Positions 1-5,638 of a stretch of DNA of 6,408 nucleotides are shown here, one piece after another. Location of the stretch: the NCBI GenBank assembly GCA_963725415.1, contig CAVRZY010000198.1, forward strand, positions 1-6,408. The letters are read 5' to 3'. The translations under genes and the position numbers were made by a program. How positions within the stretch are numbered: the stretch's first letter is position 1; the number at the start of each line of letters is the position of its first letter. Under the pieces are notes generated by a model. The model was not told where the DNA came from and made no database searches. It saw nothing but the letters and a program-made list of their open reading frames with translations. The stretch comes from CAVRZY01 sp963725415 (GTDB lineage Bacteria > Acidobacteriota > Terriglobia > Bryobacterales > Bryobacteraceae).

Positions 1-404
1 GGCCGCCCGGCGCCCACGCCTCGACCTTCGGAGGCAACCCCGTCTCGGTAGCTGCCGCGCTGGTCACCCTCGAGTTGCTCCAGCAGGAATTGATCGACAA
101 CGCCGCGCGGCTGGGCGCTCACCTCATGACGCGCATGCGCGACTGGCCCCGCCTGTTCCCCTGCGTCGGCGACGTGCGCGGCCTGGGCTTGATGATCGGC
201 TTCGAGCTCGTTCAGGATCGCGAAACCAAACTGAAGGCGCCCGGTCTGCGGGACCGCTTGGTCCAGCTCGCCTTCGAGCGTGGCCTGCTGGTGCTGGGCG
301 CCGGCGAAAACACCGTGCGCCTCAGCCCACCGCTGATCATCACCCGCGACCAGGCCGATTTCGCCCTCGACACGCTGGAAGATTGCTTGCGCGCCTTGCG
401 ATGA
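1..404 (+). CDS. Class-III PLP-dependent aminotransferase, C-terminal fragment (GabT/ArgD-like)
   Basis: The 5' end lies outside the window; the reading frame is open from base 3 and stops at TGA 402-404. The visible 133 residues begin PPGAHASTFGGNPVS. This is the class-III (ornithine/GABA/acetylornithine) aminotransferase signature, in which the Thr of STFGGNP contacts the PLP phosphate across the dimer interface. Next comes the family motif GDVRGLGLMIGFEL, then NTVRLSPPLIIT, whose Arg normally pairs with the substrate carboxylate. The PLP-binding Lys should lie about 25-30 residues upstream, outside the window. Family enzymes move an amino group from an omega- or alpha-amino donor to 2-oxoglutarate in the cytoplasm. 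The GAHASTFGGNPVSVAAAL form looks more like GabT-type and archaeal-type enzymes than classical ArgD, but substrate cannot be settled from this fragment. The family assignment is firm; the subfamily is inference. Confidence 0.9.
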   Translation, partial: PPGAHASTFGGNPVSVAAALVTLELLQQELIDNAARLGAHLMTRMRDWPRLFPCVGDVRGLGLMIGFELVQDRETKLKAPGLRDRLVQLAFERGLLVLGAGENTVRLSPPLIITRDQADFALDTLEDCLRALR

Positions 405-413
405 CTGTATAGT
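383..413 (+). promoter_or_regulatory. Possible sigma-70 promoter overlapping the aminotransferase stop
   Basis: TATAGT at 408-413 matches five of six bases of the -10 consensus and sits just after the aminotransferase stop. The best -35 candidates are weak: TTGCTT at 383-388 with a 19-base spacer, or TTGCGC at 387-392 with a 15-base spacer. Transcription would start near 420, so the hairpin at 424-443 would fall in the leader of the methyltransferase. The call rests mainly on the -10 box and its intergenic position. Confidence 0.22.
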
Positions 414-423
414 AGCTGAGTGG

Positions 424-443
424 GGCAGGCGCTTCCGCCTGCC
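424..443. repeat. Perfect 8-bp GC-rich hairpin (REP-like palindrome or attenuator)
   Basis: The arms GGCAGGCG (424-431) and CGCCTGCC (436-443) are exact reverse complements separated by a CTTC loop (432-435). The hairpin sits between the aminotransferase stop (404) and the methyltransferase ATG (454), the only non-coding space there. No T-run follows, so it is not a canonical intrinsic terminator. It looks like a dispersed REP-type intergenic palindrome, but only one copy lies in this window, so repetitiveness is inferred. It could instead stabilise the upstream mRNA 3' end or reduce initiation at 454. Confidence 0.6.
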
Positions 444-453
444 AACATGCGCC

Positions 454-978
454 ATGCGAATTCTGGACGTAGGCTGCGGCCTCAACAAGTACCCGGGCGC
501 GATTGGCATTGATCGCAATCCCGCCAGCCGCGCCGACGTCCTGTGCGACCTGGACTGCCCTCCCTACCCCTTTGCCGATGCTTCCTTCGACCAGCTTCGG
601 GCCATCCATGTCATCGAGCACGTCTCGGATGTCATCCGCACGCTGGAGGACTTCCATCGCCTGCTGCGCCCTGGCGGCCGCCTCCGCATCGTCACCCCGC
701 ACTACACTGATTTCAGCTCCTTCTGCGACCCCACCCACCGCTGGCACCTCAACAGCTTCTCGCTCCGCTACTTCGGCCAGGACCACGGCGGCTTCGGCTA
801 TTATTCGCCGCTCAAATTCCGGGAGATTTCCACCCGTCTCCGCCTACTTGCCTTCTGGAGGTGGTTGGGCTTCGAATTCCTGGTGAATCATTCTCTCCGT
901 TTCCGCCGCTTTTGGGAATACTACCTGTGCTTCCTGGTGCGAGGTAAGGTGATCGAATTCGAGCTCGAACGACTCTAA
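454..978 (+). CDS. Class-I SAM-dependent methyltransferase (Methyltransf_11 type), 174 aa
   Basis: Predicted to transfer a methyl group from S-adenosylmethionine; the acceptor is unknown. SAM-binding motif I is LDVGCG (residues 4-9). GIDRNP follows, with D20 as the acidic residue expected to hold the ribose hydroxyls. FDQLRAIHVIEHV (45-57) supplies the typical motif after beta-4, and LLRPGGRLRIVTPHY (70-84) is the conserved LxPGG post-motif. FCDPTHRWHLNSFS follows and resembles members of this family that act on lipids or sugars, though that is only a hint. The C-terminal stretch is rich in aromatic and hydrophobic residues (roughly 130-165), which could mean membrane or lipid contact. The start at ATG 454 places Met only three residues before motif I, common in short members, but there is no clear Shine-Dalgarno. 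A second ATG at 447 is in another frame. The next gene follows after a 47-base repeat spacer. Family is secure; the substrate is not. Confidence 0.88.
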   Translation: MRILDVGCGLNKYPGAIGIDRNPASRADVLCDLDCPPYPFADASFDQLRAIHVIEHVSDVIRTLEDFHRLLRPGGRLRIVTPHYTDFSSFCDPTHRWHLNSFSLRYFGQDHGGFGYYSPLKFREISTRLRLLAFWRWLGFEFLVNHSLRFRRFWEYYLCFLVRGKVIEFELERL

Positions 979-979
979 C

Positions 980-1036
980 GATTCAATGAATCAATGACCC
1001 AATGATTCAATGAATCAATTCTCCAATGATTCAATT
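980..1036. repeat. AT-rich 24-bp-period tandem repeat with internal dyads
   Basis: A perfect 16-bp sequence, GATTCAATGAATCAAT, occurs at 980-995 and 1004-1019. A third, shortened copy (GATTCAATT) lies at 1028-1036. The period is exactly 24 bases, giving about 2.4 units; the non-conserved 8 bases of units one and two are GACCCAAT and TCTCCAAT. Each full unit holds GATTCAATGAATC, a 13-base palindrome with 6-bp arms around one central A. The array fills the whole gap between the methyltransferase and yraN and contains the yraN start codon. Its AT content is far above that of the flanking genes. Confidence 0.85.
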
Positions 1037-1460
1037 CCTCCTGTCTCTGGCCGACCGAGCCCGCCACCGGGCCCGCCGGCGCTTCTGGCCTGTTGACCAA
1101 GCCGCCGGCCGCAGGGGCGAGGATCTGGCTCACCGCTATCTGGAGCGCCAGGGCCTCACCGTGGTGGGGCGCAACTTCCGCCCGCACTCCGGGCGCGGTG
1201 AGATCGATTTGGTGGCCTGGGAGGGGGAAACGCTGGTCTTCGTGGAAGTGAAATCGCGCAGTACCGCGGAGTTCGGCGTTCCGGATCGTAACGTGGATCG
1301 GGTCAAGCGTGAGGCACTCTTGCGCGCCGCCTTCGAGTTCACGCGCCAGGCTGGCGTCCCCTTCGAGCGTGTGCGCTTCGACTTGGTCAGCGTGATTTTC
1401 TCCAATCCGCCCTCCCTATCTCACGTGCGTGCTGCCATTCGGCCTCCTCCGAGGCTATAA
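1026..1460 (+). CDS. yraN: YraN/UPF0102 family protein, putative PD-(D/E)xK nuclease fold, 144 aa
   Basis: The core matches the YraN/UPF0102 family. AAGRRGEDLAHRYLERQGL (about 26-44) is the conserved N-terminal helix. It is followed by NFRPHSGRGEIDLVAWEG (50-67) and LVFVEVKSRS (70-79). D61, E74 and K76 form the D-ExK arrangement of the PD-(D/E)xK nuclease fold, with E32 as a possible extra ligand. Members are small cytoplasmic proteins of poorly known function, thought to act on nucleic acid. ATG 1026 is the first in-frame ATG after a stop at 1011-1013 and lies inside the 24-bp repeat, with no visible Shine-Dalgarno. It adds a basic leader (RARHRARRR) of about 27 residues before the family core, so a later non-ATG start remains possible. 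The C-terminus ends in a short proline/arginine tail after the FDLVSVIF strand. The TAA stop overlaps a TATAAT box. Confidence 0.87.
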   Translation: MIQFLLSLADRARHRARRRFWPVDQAAGRRGEDLAHRYLERQGLTVVGRNFRPHSGRGEIDLVAWEGETLVFVEVKSRSTAEFGVPDRNVDRVKREALLRAAFEFTRQAGVPFERVRFDLVSVIFSNPPSLSHVRAAIRPPPRL

Positions 1461-1461
1461 T
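1432..1461 (+). promoter_or_regulatory. Predicted sigma-70 promoter for galT
   Basis: A perfect -10 hexamer, TATAAT, lies at 1456-1461. CTGCCA at 1432-1437 matches four of six bases of the -35 consensus, with an 18-base spacer. Initiation would fall near 1468, giving a leader of about 45 nt to galT. The promoter lies in the 3' end of yraN, and the -10 box contains the yraN stop codon. TTGACT at 1461-1466 was also considered as a -35, but it has no well-spaced -10. Confidence 0.4.
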
Positions 1462-1498
1462 TGACTGTTTCGGAATGCCCGTTTTCGTGTAAGCTCAT

Positions 1499-1505
1499 GG
1501 AGGAG
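1499..1505 (+). promoter_or_regulatory. Strong Shine-Dalgarno that fixes the TTG start of galT
   Basis: GGAGGAG at 1499-1505 lies 7 bases before TTG 1513, an ideal spacing. The nearby ATG at 1497 overlaps this motif but reads into a TGA after seven codons, so it cannot be the galT start. Confidence 0.75.
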
Positions 1506-1512
1506 TTCGCTA

Positions 1513-2515
1513 TTGCCTGAATTGCGCAAGGATCCGATCACCGGTCGCTGGGTGATTGTCGCCACCGACCGAGCCCGCCGCCCGGCCGATTTCTCCCGCC
1601 AGCAGGTCGTCCCCGTGGGCGATCGCTTCTGTCCCTTCTGCCCGGGCAACGAGTTGAAGACCCCGCCCGAGGTCTTGGCTTATCGCCCCAACGGCGGCCC
1701 CAATGAGAGCGGCTGGACCCTCCGCGTGGTCCCCAATAAGTTCCCGGTCCTCCGGGTCGAGGGCGATTTCAACCGCCAGGGCGAGGGCCTCTACGACAAG
1801 ATGAACGGCATCGGCGCCCACGAGGTTATCATCGAGAACCCCGATCACAACCTCACCATGAGCGAACTGCCCGAAAAGCGCCTCGAAGACGTCTTTTGGG
1901 CCTTCCGGGATCGCATCCTGGATCTGAAGAAGGACCGCCGCCTGCGCTTCATCCTGGTTTTCAAGAACCACGGCGAAGCCGCCGGCGCTTCTCTCGAACA
2001 CACTCACTCCCAACTCATCGCGCTACCCGTCGTTCCCAAGCGCGTCTCGGAGGAAGTGGAAGGCTCAAAAAAATACTGCGATCTGAAGGAACGCTGCATC
2101 TACTGCGACATCGTCCGACAGGAGATCGAGACCGGGACCCGCGTGGTTCTGGAGACCGATTATTTCCTGGCGATCTGCCCCTACGCCGCGCGCTTCCCCT
2201 TCGAGGTCTGGATCGTCCCCCGCCGTCACCATTCCCATTTCGAGGAGGCCGACATCCCCACCATCCGCAACCTGGGGTGGGCGATGCGCGTGGTGCTCCG
2301 CAAGATCGATAAGGTGCTCGAAGCGGCCCCCCTTCAACTTCAATCTGCACACCGCTCCCAACCAGGAACCCGAGATGCCTCATTACCACTGGCACATCGA
2401 GTTGATCCCCAAGCTGACTCGAATCGCCGGCTTCGAATGGGGCACCGGCTTCTACATCAATCCCACCCCGCCGGAAGAGTCCGCTAAGTTCCTGCGGGAT
2501 GTGGGGCTGGTATAG
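1513..2515 (+). CDS. galT: Galactose-1-phosphate uridylyltransferase, frameshifted near the C-terminus
   Basis: GalT transfers UMP from UDP-glucose to galactose-1-phosphate in the Leloir pathway. Translation starts at TTG 1513, giving MPELRKDPITGRWVIVA, typical for the family. Visible elements are CPFCPGN with metal-ligand cysteines C40 and C43, H103 (GAHEVIIENP), and the active-site EHTHSQ, where H165 is the expected uridylylated nucleophile. A second CxxC (C195, C198) and EVWIVPRRHHSHF follow. The uninterrupted frame runs to TAA 2485-2487 (324 aa), but its tail after residue 273 is not GalT-like. Removing one C from the six-C run at 2327-2332 moves reading into PFNFNLHTAP, PHYHWHIELIPKL and GFEWGTGFYINPTPPEE, ending at TAG 2513-2515. 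The repaired protein is about 333 aa, normal for the family. The late histidines (about 279, 292 and 294) match GalT metal ligands, so a product of the frame as read would probably be inactive. The cause is either a homopolymer sequence error or a real recent mutation. Confidence 0.93.
2327..2332 (+). other. Six-C run carrying the +1 frameshift in galT
   Basis: The codons GAA GCG GCC CCC CTT read into a non-homologous tail. Reading GAA GCG GCC CCC TTC, with one C fewer, restores the GalT C-terminus. The homopolymer is therefore the most likely location of the indel, although a base change elsewhere within a few codons would fit nearly as well. Confidence 0.8.
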
Positions 2516-2807
2516 AGTTCAGCAGCCACCGCGCGATGCTCTGCGGGGTCTCCGCCTGAAGCAGACAGGCCCGCGCCCCTGCTCGCCCCTCCAGTTTCAC
2601 CTGCCCTGCCCGTTCGCTCACCCGGTAAGCCGTCCGCGCCCCGCGCTCCGCCAGCAGGCGGTCCAGGGGCCAGTCCGAATCCGCCAGCAGGTGTACGCCC
2701 CCCTCGGCCCCGACTAGGATCGTCACATCCGATACCACCTGCCCGGAAGCCGATACCGACTCGGCCGCTTCGAAAATCCTCCCCGCGTCCTCCAGAAACC
2801 GGCTCAT
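2484..2807 (-). CDS. Conserved-looking hypothetical protein, 107 aa
   Basis: I do not recognise a named family. The protein is short and soluble-looking, with no signal peptide, membrane segment or cysteine motif. It opens with a helical segment (MSRFLEDAGRIFEAAESVSA). A predicted alpha/beta part follows: VSDVTILVGAEGGVHLLAD, DSDWPLDRLLAERGARTAYRVSE and GQVKLEGRAGARACLLQAE. The pattern of hydrophobic strands, glycine turns and acidic spots looks like real protein rather than an antisense shadow, and the region has no competing gene on the plus strand. From memory it resembles small uncharacterised acidobacterial proteins, which is inference. The start at 2807 has only a weak AAGAG four bases upstream. 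It converges on galT, overlapping 32 bases of the repaired galT end, and is divergent from the kinase gene across a 161-base spacer. Confidence 0.7.
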   Translation of the reverse strand: MSRFLEDAGRIFEAAESVSASGQVVSDVTILVGAEGGVHLLADSDWPLDRLLAERGARTAYRVSERAGQVKLEGRAGARACLLQAETPQSIARWLLNSIPAPHPAGT

Positions 2808-2895
2808 GCTGCTCTTATCGCCCTGGATTCCGATTCCCTGAGAGACCCGCCCCTGTAACTGTCAGGTCATCTTTTCGATCCGCCCTACCACCGGC

Positions 2896-2926
2896 ATGAC
2901 GGAAGCCCGGCACATTGCGGTAAACT
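2896..2926 (+). promoter_or_regulatory. Weak candidate promoter for the kinase pair
   Basis: The intergenic stretch 2808-2968 must hold promoters for both divergent genes. On the plus strand, TAAACT (2921-2926) resembles a -10 box. ATGACG (2896-2901) shares four bases with the -35 consensus, but the 19-base spacer is long. I found no strong terminator or long inverted repeat in the rest of this spacer. Confidence 0.22.
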
Positions 2927-2959
2927 GGCGCAAGACAGCCACTTGACCTTTAGTTCCCC

Positions 2960-2966
2960 GGAGGAG
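2960..2966 (+). promoter_or_regulatory. Shine-Dalgarno of the first kinase gene
   Basis: GGAGGAG at 2960-2966 precedes ATG 2969. The GGAGG core leaves four bases to the start, slightly short but workable, and it supports the MVGRSVSHYQVIEKLG start. Confidence 0.6.
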
Positions 2967-2968
2967 CG

Positions 2969-5638
2969 ATGGTTGGCCGGAGCGTTTCGCATTACCAGGT
3001 GATCGAGAAGCTCGGCGAGGGCGGCATGGGTGTGGTCTACAAGGCCCGCGATACGCATCTCGACCGCTTCGTCGCCATCAAGGTCCTGCCCCCGGAAAGG
3101 GTCGCCGACCCGGAGCGCAAGCGCCGCTTCGTGCAGGAAGCCAAGGCCGCCTCGGCGCTGAACCATCCCAACATCATTCACATCTACGACATCTCTTCGG
3201 AAGCTGGCCTCGATTTCATTGCCATGGAGTACGTGCCGGGCAAGACGCTCGATCAGTTGACCCCGCGCAAGGGCCTGCCCCTCAATCAGACCTTGAAATA
3301 TGCCGTGCAGATCGCCGACGCGCTGAGCCGCGCGCACTCGGCCGGCATCGTCCACCGCGACTTGAAACCGTCGAACATCATGGTGGACGAACACAGCCTC
3401 GTGAAGGTGCTGGACTTCGGTTTGGCCAAGCTGACCGAAGCAGCCGCGCTGGGTGAAGAGGAGCCCACCCGGACACTGAAGCCGCACACCGAAGAGGGCG
3501 CCATCGTCGGCACGGTGGCCTACATGTCGCCGGAGCAGGCCGAGGGCAAGCCGGTGGATGCGCGTTCGGACATCTTCAGCTTCGGGTCGGTGCTATACGA
3601 GATGCTGACAGGCCGGCGCGCCTTTCAGGGGAACACCAGGCTCTCCACTCCGGCGGCAATCATCAAGGAAGATCCCAAGCCGGTGCGGGCTGTGGTTGAG
3701 GGTGTGCCGGGGGAACTGGAGCGGGTGATCACCCGCTGCCTGCGCAAGGATCCGGGACGCCGCTTCCAGACCATGGCCGACCTCAAGGTGGCTTTGGAAG
3801 AGCTGAAGGAGGAGTCGGATTCCGGCAAGCTGGCGTCAGCGGAGGCAGCCTTGTCGCTCCGCCTGCGGCGGCCATCGGCGCTCCGGATCGCGGCTTTCGC
3901 CGTGCCGCTCGTTGCGGTACTCGTTGCCGGTTTCCTCTGGCTCCGATCATGGCGCGGTGCGGAAGAGGAAAAGCCGCTGGTCACCACCATGCTCACCTCC
4001 GAACCGGAGTGGGAGGGGTTCGCTAGTTTTTCGCCGGATGGCACCTCGGTGGCCTACTCGCGGGCGACGGAGGACTTCAGCAGCAGTGATGTCTACGTCA
4101 AGCTGATCGGCGAGGAAAAACCTCTTCGTCTGACCGAAACCCGGAAAGGCGCCGGGTATGCGGGGTATGTGGAGTGGTCGCCGGATGGGCGTTCCGTTGC
4201 CTTCGCGCGTAGTTCAGACCTGACCCGCGAAGGGAAGGCCTCTCTGTGGCTGGTCCCGCGGATCGGGGGCACAGAGCGCAAACTGGGGGAGGCTACTTGG
4301 CCCTCGTTTCCGGATCACCCAATGTCCTGGACGGCGGACGGCGCGGGATTGGTTATTGTAGACAAGGAAAACCCGCAGCAGCCGTTCGCCTTATTCTTGC
4401 TCTCCGTTCAGACTGGTAAGAAGCGCAGATTGACTTCGCCGCCTCCAGGGATCCAGGGGGACACCGGGGCCGCTGTTTCCCCCGACGGCCGCAGCCTCGT
4501 GCTGGTACGGAGGCTCCGCTCGAGGGTGAGCGACCTCTATCGGTTGGACCTGGCCCCAGGTGTGGCCCCCCTGGGTGAGCCCAGAAAGCTGACCTCTGGC
4601 GTTCCCTTTGCCAATTGGCCGGTCTGGACCCCGGATGGACGAACAATCGTCTTCTGCTCCGGGATCTACCACGATTCGACGCTCTGGCGGGTTCCCGCCG
4701 ATGGCTCCCGCCAGCCCGCTCCTCTGCCGTTCGTCGGTCAGGGCTCTTACGCTCCGGCTATTGCACCCCAGGGGAACCGGCTGGTGTACATGAAGCACGT
4801 TTGGGACACCAACATCTGGCGCGTGGAACTCGGCGCCCCAAGCCATGCGGCGGGTCCCCCGCGGGTGTTCATCCAATCGACAGTTCCGGACTCCTATCCG
4901 AGATACGCCCCGAACGGAAGCCGGGTCGCCTTCTGCTCGGAGCGATCAGGCAAGCGCGAGATCTGGTTATGCGATCCCGACGGTTCCAATACCAGGCAAC
5001 TGACCTCAGCGGGCGGCAGGGCTACGTCCATGGACTGGTCTCCCGACAGCCAACGGCTGGCTTTCGTGTCCGAAGCCGAGGGCAATCCTGAGATCTATGT
5101 CATCAGTGTGGACGGTGGGCCTCCCCAGCGCCTGACCGAGCATGCGGCGGAAGACACCAATCCCAGGTGGTCAACAGATGGCCAATGGATCTATTTCTAT
5201 TCGAACCGGACCGGCGCCCGACAGGTCTGGAAGGTGCCGGCCGGCGGCGGCGAGGCGGTCTTGACGCAAACAGCACTGCTCGGCACGGAGTCTCCTGACG
5301 GCAAGTATGTCTACTCCGCCAGGGCCGAGCCAGCCCGACTATTCTCATTGTGGCGGGCGCCAGTGGAAGGGCGGGAGGCAACTAAGCTTCTGGCTTCGCT
5401 GGCTCGCGCGGACGTTGCGGTTACCTCCCGCGGCATTTACTACATCGCCGCAGAGGGTCCGCAAGCTGGTTGGTCCCTTGAGTTCAGAGATTCCGCAACG
5501 GGCAAGACCAGCACGATCACAGCGGTCAAGGGGGGAACGGGGACCGGTCTGGCGGTTTCGCCCGACGGCAAGTGGGTTCTGTACACCCAAGCCGACAGAG
5601 AAACCGCAGACCTGGTGCTGGTGGAGAACTTCCGATGA
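2969..5638 (+). CDS. Transmembrane Ser/Thr protein kinase with C-terminal TolB/PD40 beta-propeller, 889 aa
   Basis: A PknB-type (Hanks) kinase fused to an external propeller. The kinase domain spans about residues 9-280 and all catalytic elements are present. These are the Gly-rich loop LGEGGMGVVY (15-24), VAIK Lys K38, the helix-C Glu E57, HRDLKPSN (129-136) with D131 and N136, DFG (149-151), and GTVAYMSPEQ (181-190). It is an RD kinase, so activation-loop phosphorylation is likely. A basic stretch (RLRRPSALR) precedes one hydrophobic helix at about 305-325. By the positive-inside rule the kinase is cytoplasmic and the rest outside. Residues from about 345 to the end carry roughly ten WD40-like PD40 blades with SPDG-type motifs, for example at 355, 404, 504, 554, 691, 775 and 864. 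The TolB-like blades between 640 and 760 are clearest. Such a propeller probably binds a ligand or partner and controls kinase activity; that is inference. The stop overlaps the next kinase gene by ATGA. Confidence 0.95.
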   Translation: MVGRSVSHYQVIEKLGEGGMGVVYKARDTHLDRFVAIKVLPPERVADPERKRRFVQEAKAASALNHPNIIHIYDISSEAGLDFIAMEYVPGKTLDQLTPRKGLPLNQTLKYAVQIADALSRAHSAGIVHRDLKPSNIMVDEHSLVKVLDFGLAKLTEAAALGEEEPTRTLKPHTEEGAIVGTVAYMSPEQAEGKPVDARSDIFSFGSVLYEMLTGRRAFQGNTRLSTPAAIIKEDPKPVRAVVEGVPGELERVITRCLRKDPGRRFQTMADLKVALEELKEESDSGKLASAEAALSLRLRRPSALRIAAFAVPLVAVLVAGFLWLRSWRGAEEEKPLVTTMLTSEPEWEGFASFSPDGTSVAYSRATEDFSSSDVYVKLIGEEKPLRLTETRKGAGYAGYVEWSPDGRSVAFARSSDLTREGKASLWLVPRIGGTERKLGEATWPSFPDHPMSWTADGAGLVIVDKENPQQPFALFLLSVQTGKKRRLTSPPPGIQGDTGAAVSPDGRSLVLVRRLRSRVSDLYRLDLAPGVAPLGEPRKLTSGVPFANWPVWTPDGRTIVFCSGIYHDSTLWRVPADGSRQPAPLPFVGQGSYAPAIAPQGNRLVYMKHVWDTNIWRVELGAPSHAAGPPRVFIQSTVPDSYPRYAPNGSRVAFCSERSGKREIWLCDPDGSNTRQLTSAGGRATSMDWSPDSQRLAFVSEAEGNPEIYVISVDGGPPQRLTEHAAEDTNPRWSTDGQWIYFYSNRTGARQVWKVPAGGGEAVLTQTALLGTESPDGKYVYSARAEPARLFSLWRAPVEGREATKLLASLARADVAVTSRGIYYIAAEGPQAGWSLEFRDSATGKTSTITAVKGGTGTGLAVSPDGKWVLYTQADRETADLVLVENFR
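3006..3177 (+). repeat. N-lobe segment nearly identical to 5672-5843 (copy 1)
   Basis: Aligned at a constant offset of 2666 bases, this 172-base stretch differs from its partner in the second kinase gene at only four positions. All four are silent third-codon changes (Gly, Leu, Pro and His codons). Identity drops sharply right after 3177. It covers the Gly-rich loop through the helix-C/beta-4 region of the kinase. Confidence 0.9.

Noticed and set aside
340..786. Minus-strand open frame of 148 aa opposite the methyltransferase
   Set aside because: It crosses the end of the aminotransferase and the SAM-binding motifs of the real gene, and shows no domain of its own.
980..1036. Possible CRISPR array
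   Set aside because: Units are only 24 bases with an 8-base variable part, and just 2.4 copies exist. There are no spacer-length unique segments and no cas genes.
975..1187. Minus-strand open frame of 70 aa
   Set aside because: Its repetitive NHW-IDSL tail is simply the translated 24-bp repeat, and the rest is antisense to the clear yraN gene.
1461..1495. TTGACT as a -35 box with TAAGCT as -10
   Set aside because: The spacer would be about 23 bases, too long for sigma-70; TATAAT at 1456-1461 is the better -10.
1510..2013. Minus-strand open frame of 167 aa opposite galT
   Set aside because: The GalT motifs are unambiguous on the plus strand; this is a codon-bias shadow.
2321..2340. Programmed +1 frameshifting in galT
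   Set aside because: A CCC-C slip site is conceivable, but there is no in-frame stop at the slip site and no stimulator that I can see. GalT is not known to be recoded, so a homopolymer indel is simpler.
2499..2717. Plus-strand open frame of 72 aa
   Set aside because: It lies antisense to the better-looking 107-aa protein and is proline-rich without a recognisable motif.
2885..3487. Minus-strand open frame of 200 aa antisense to the first kinase
   Set aside because: It mirrors a highly conserved kinase domain with GC-rich third positions. A matching shadow occurs opposite the second kinase (5752-6282), as expected from duplicated sense sequence.
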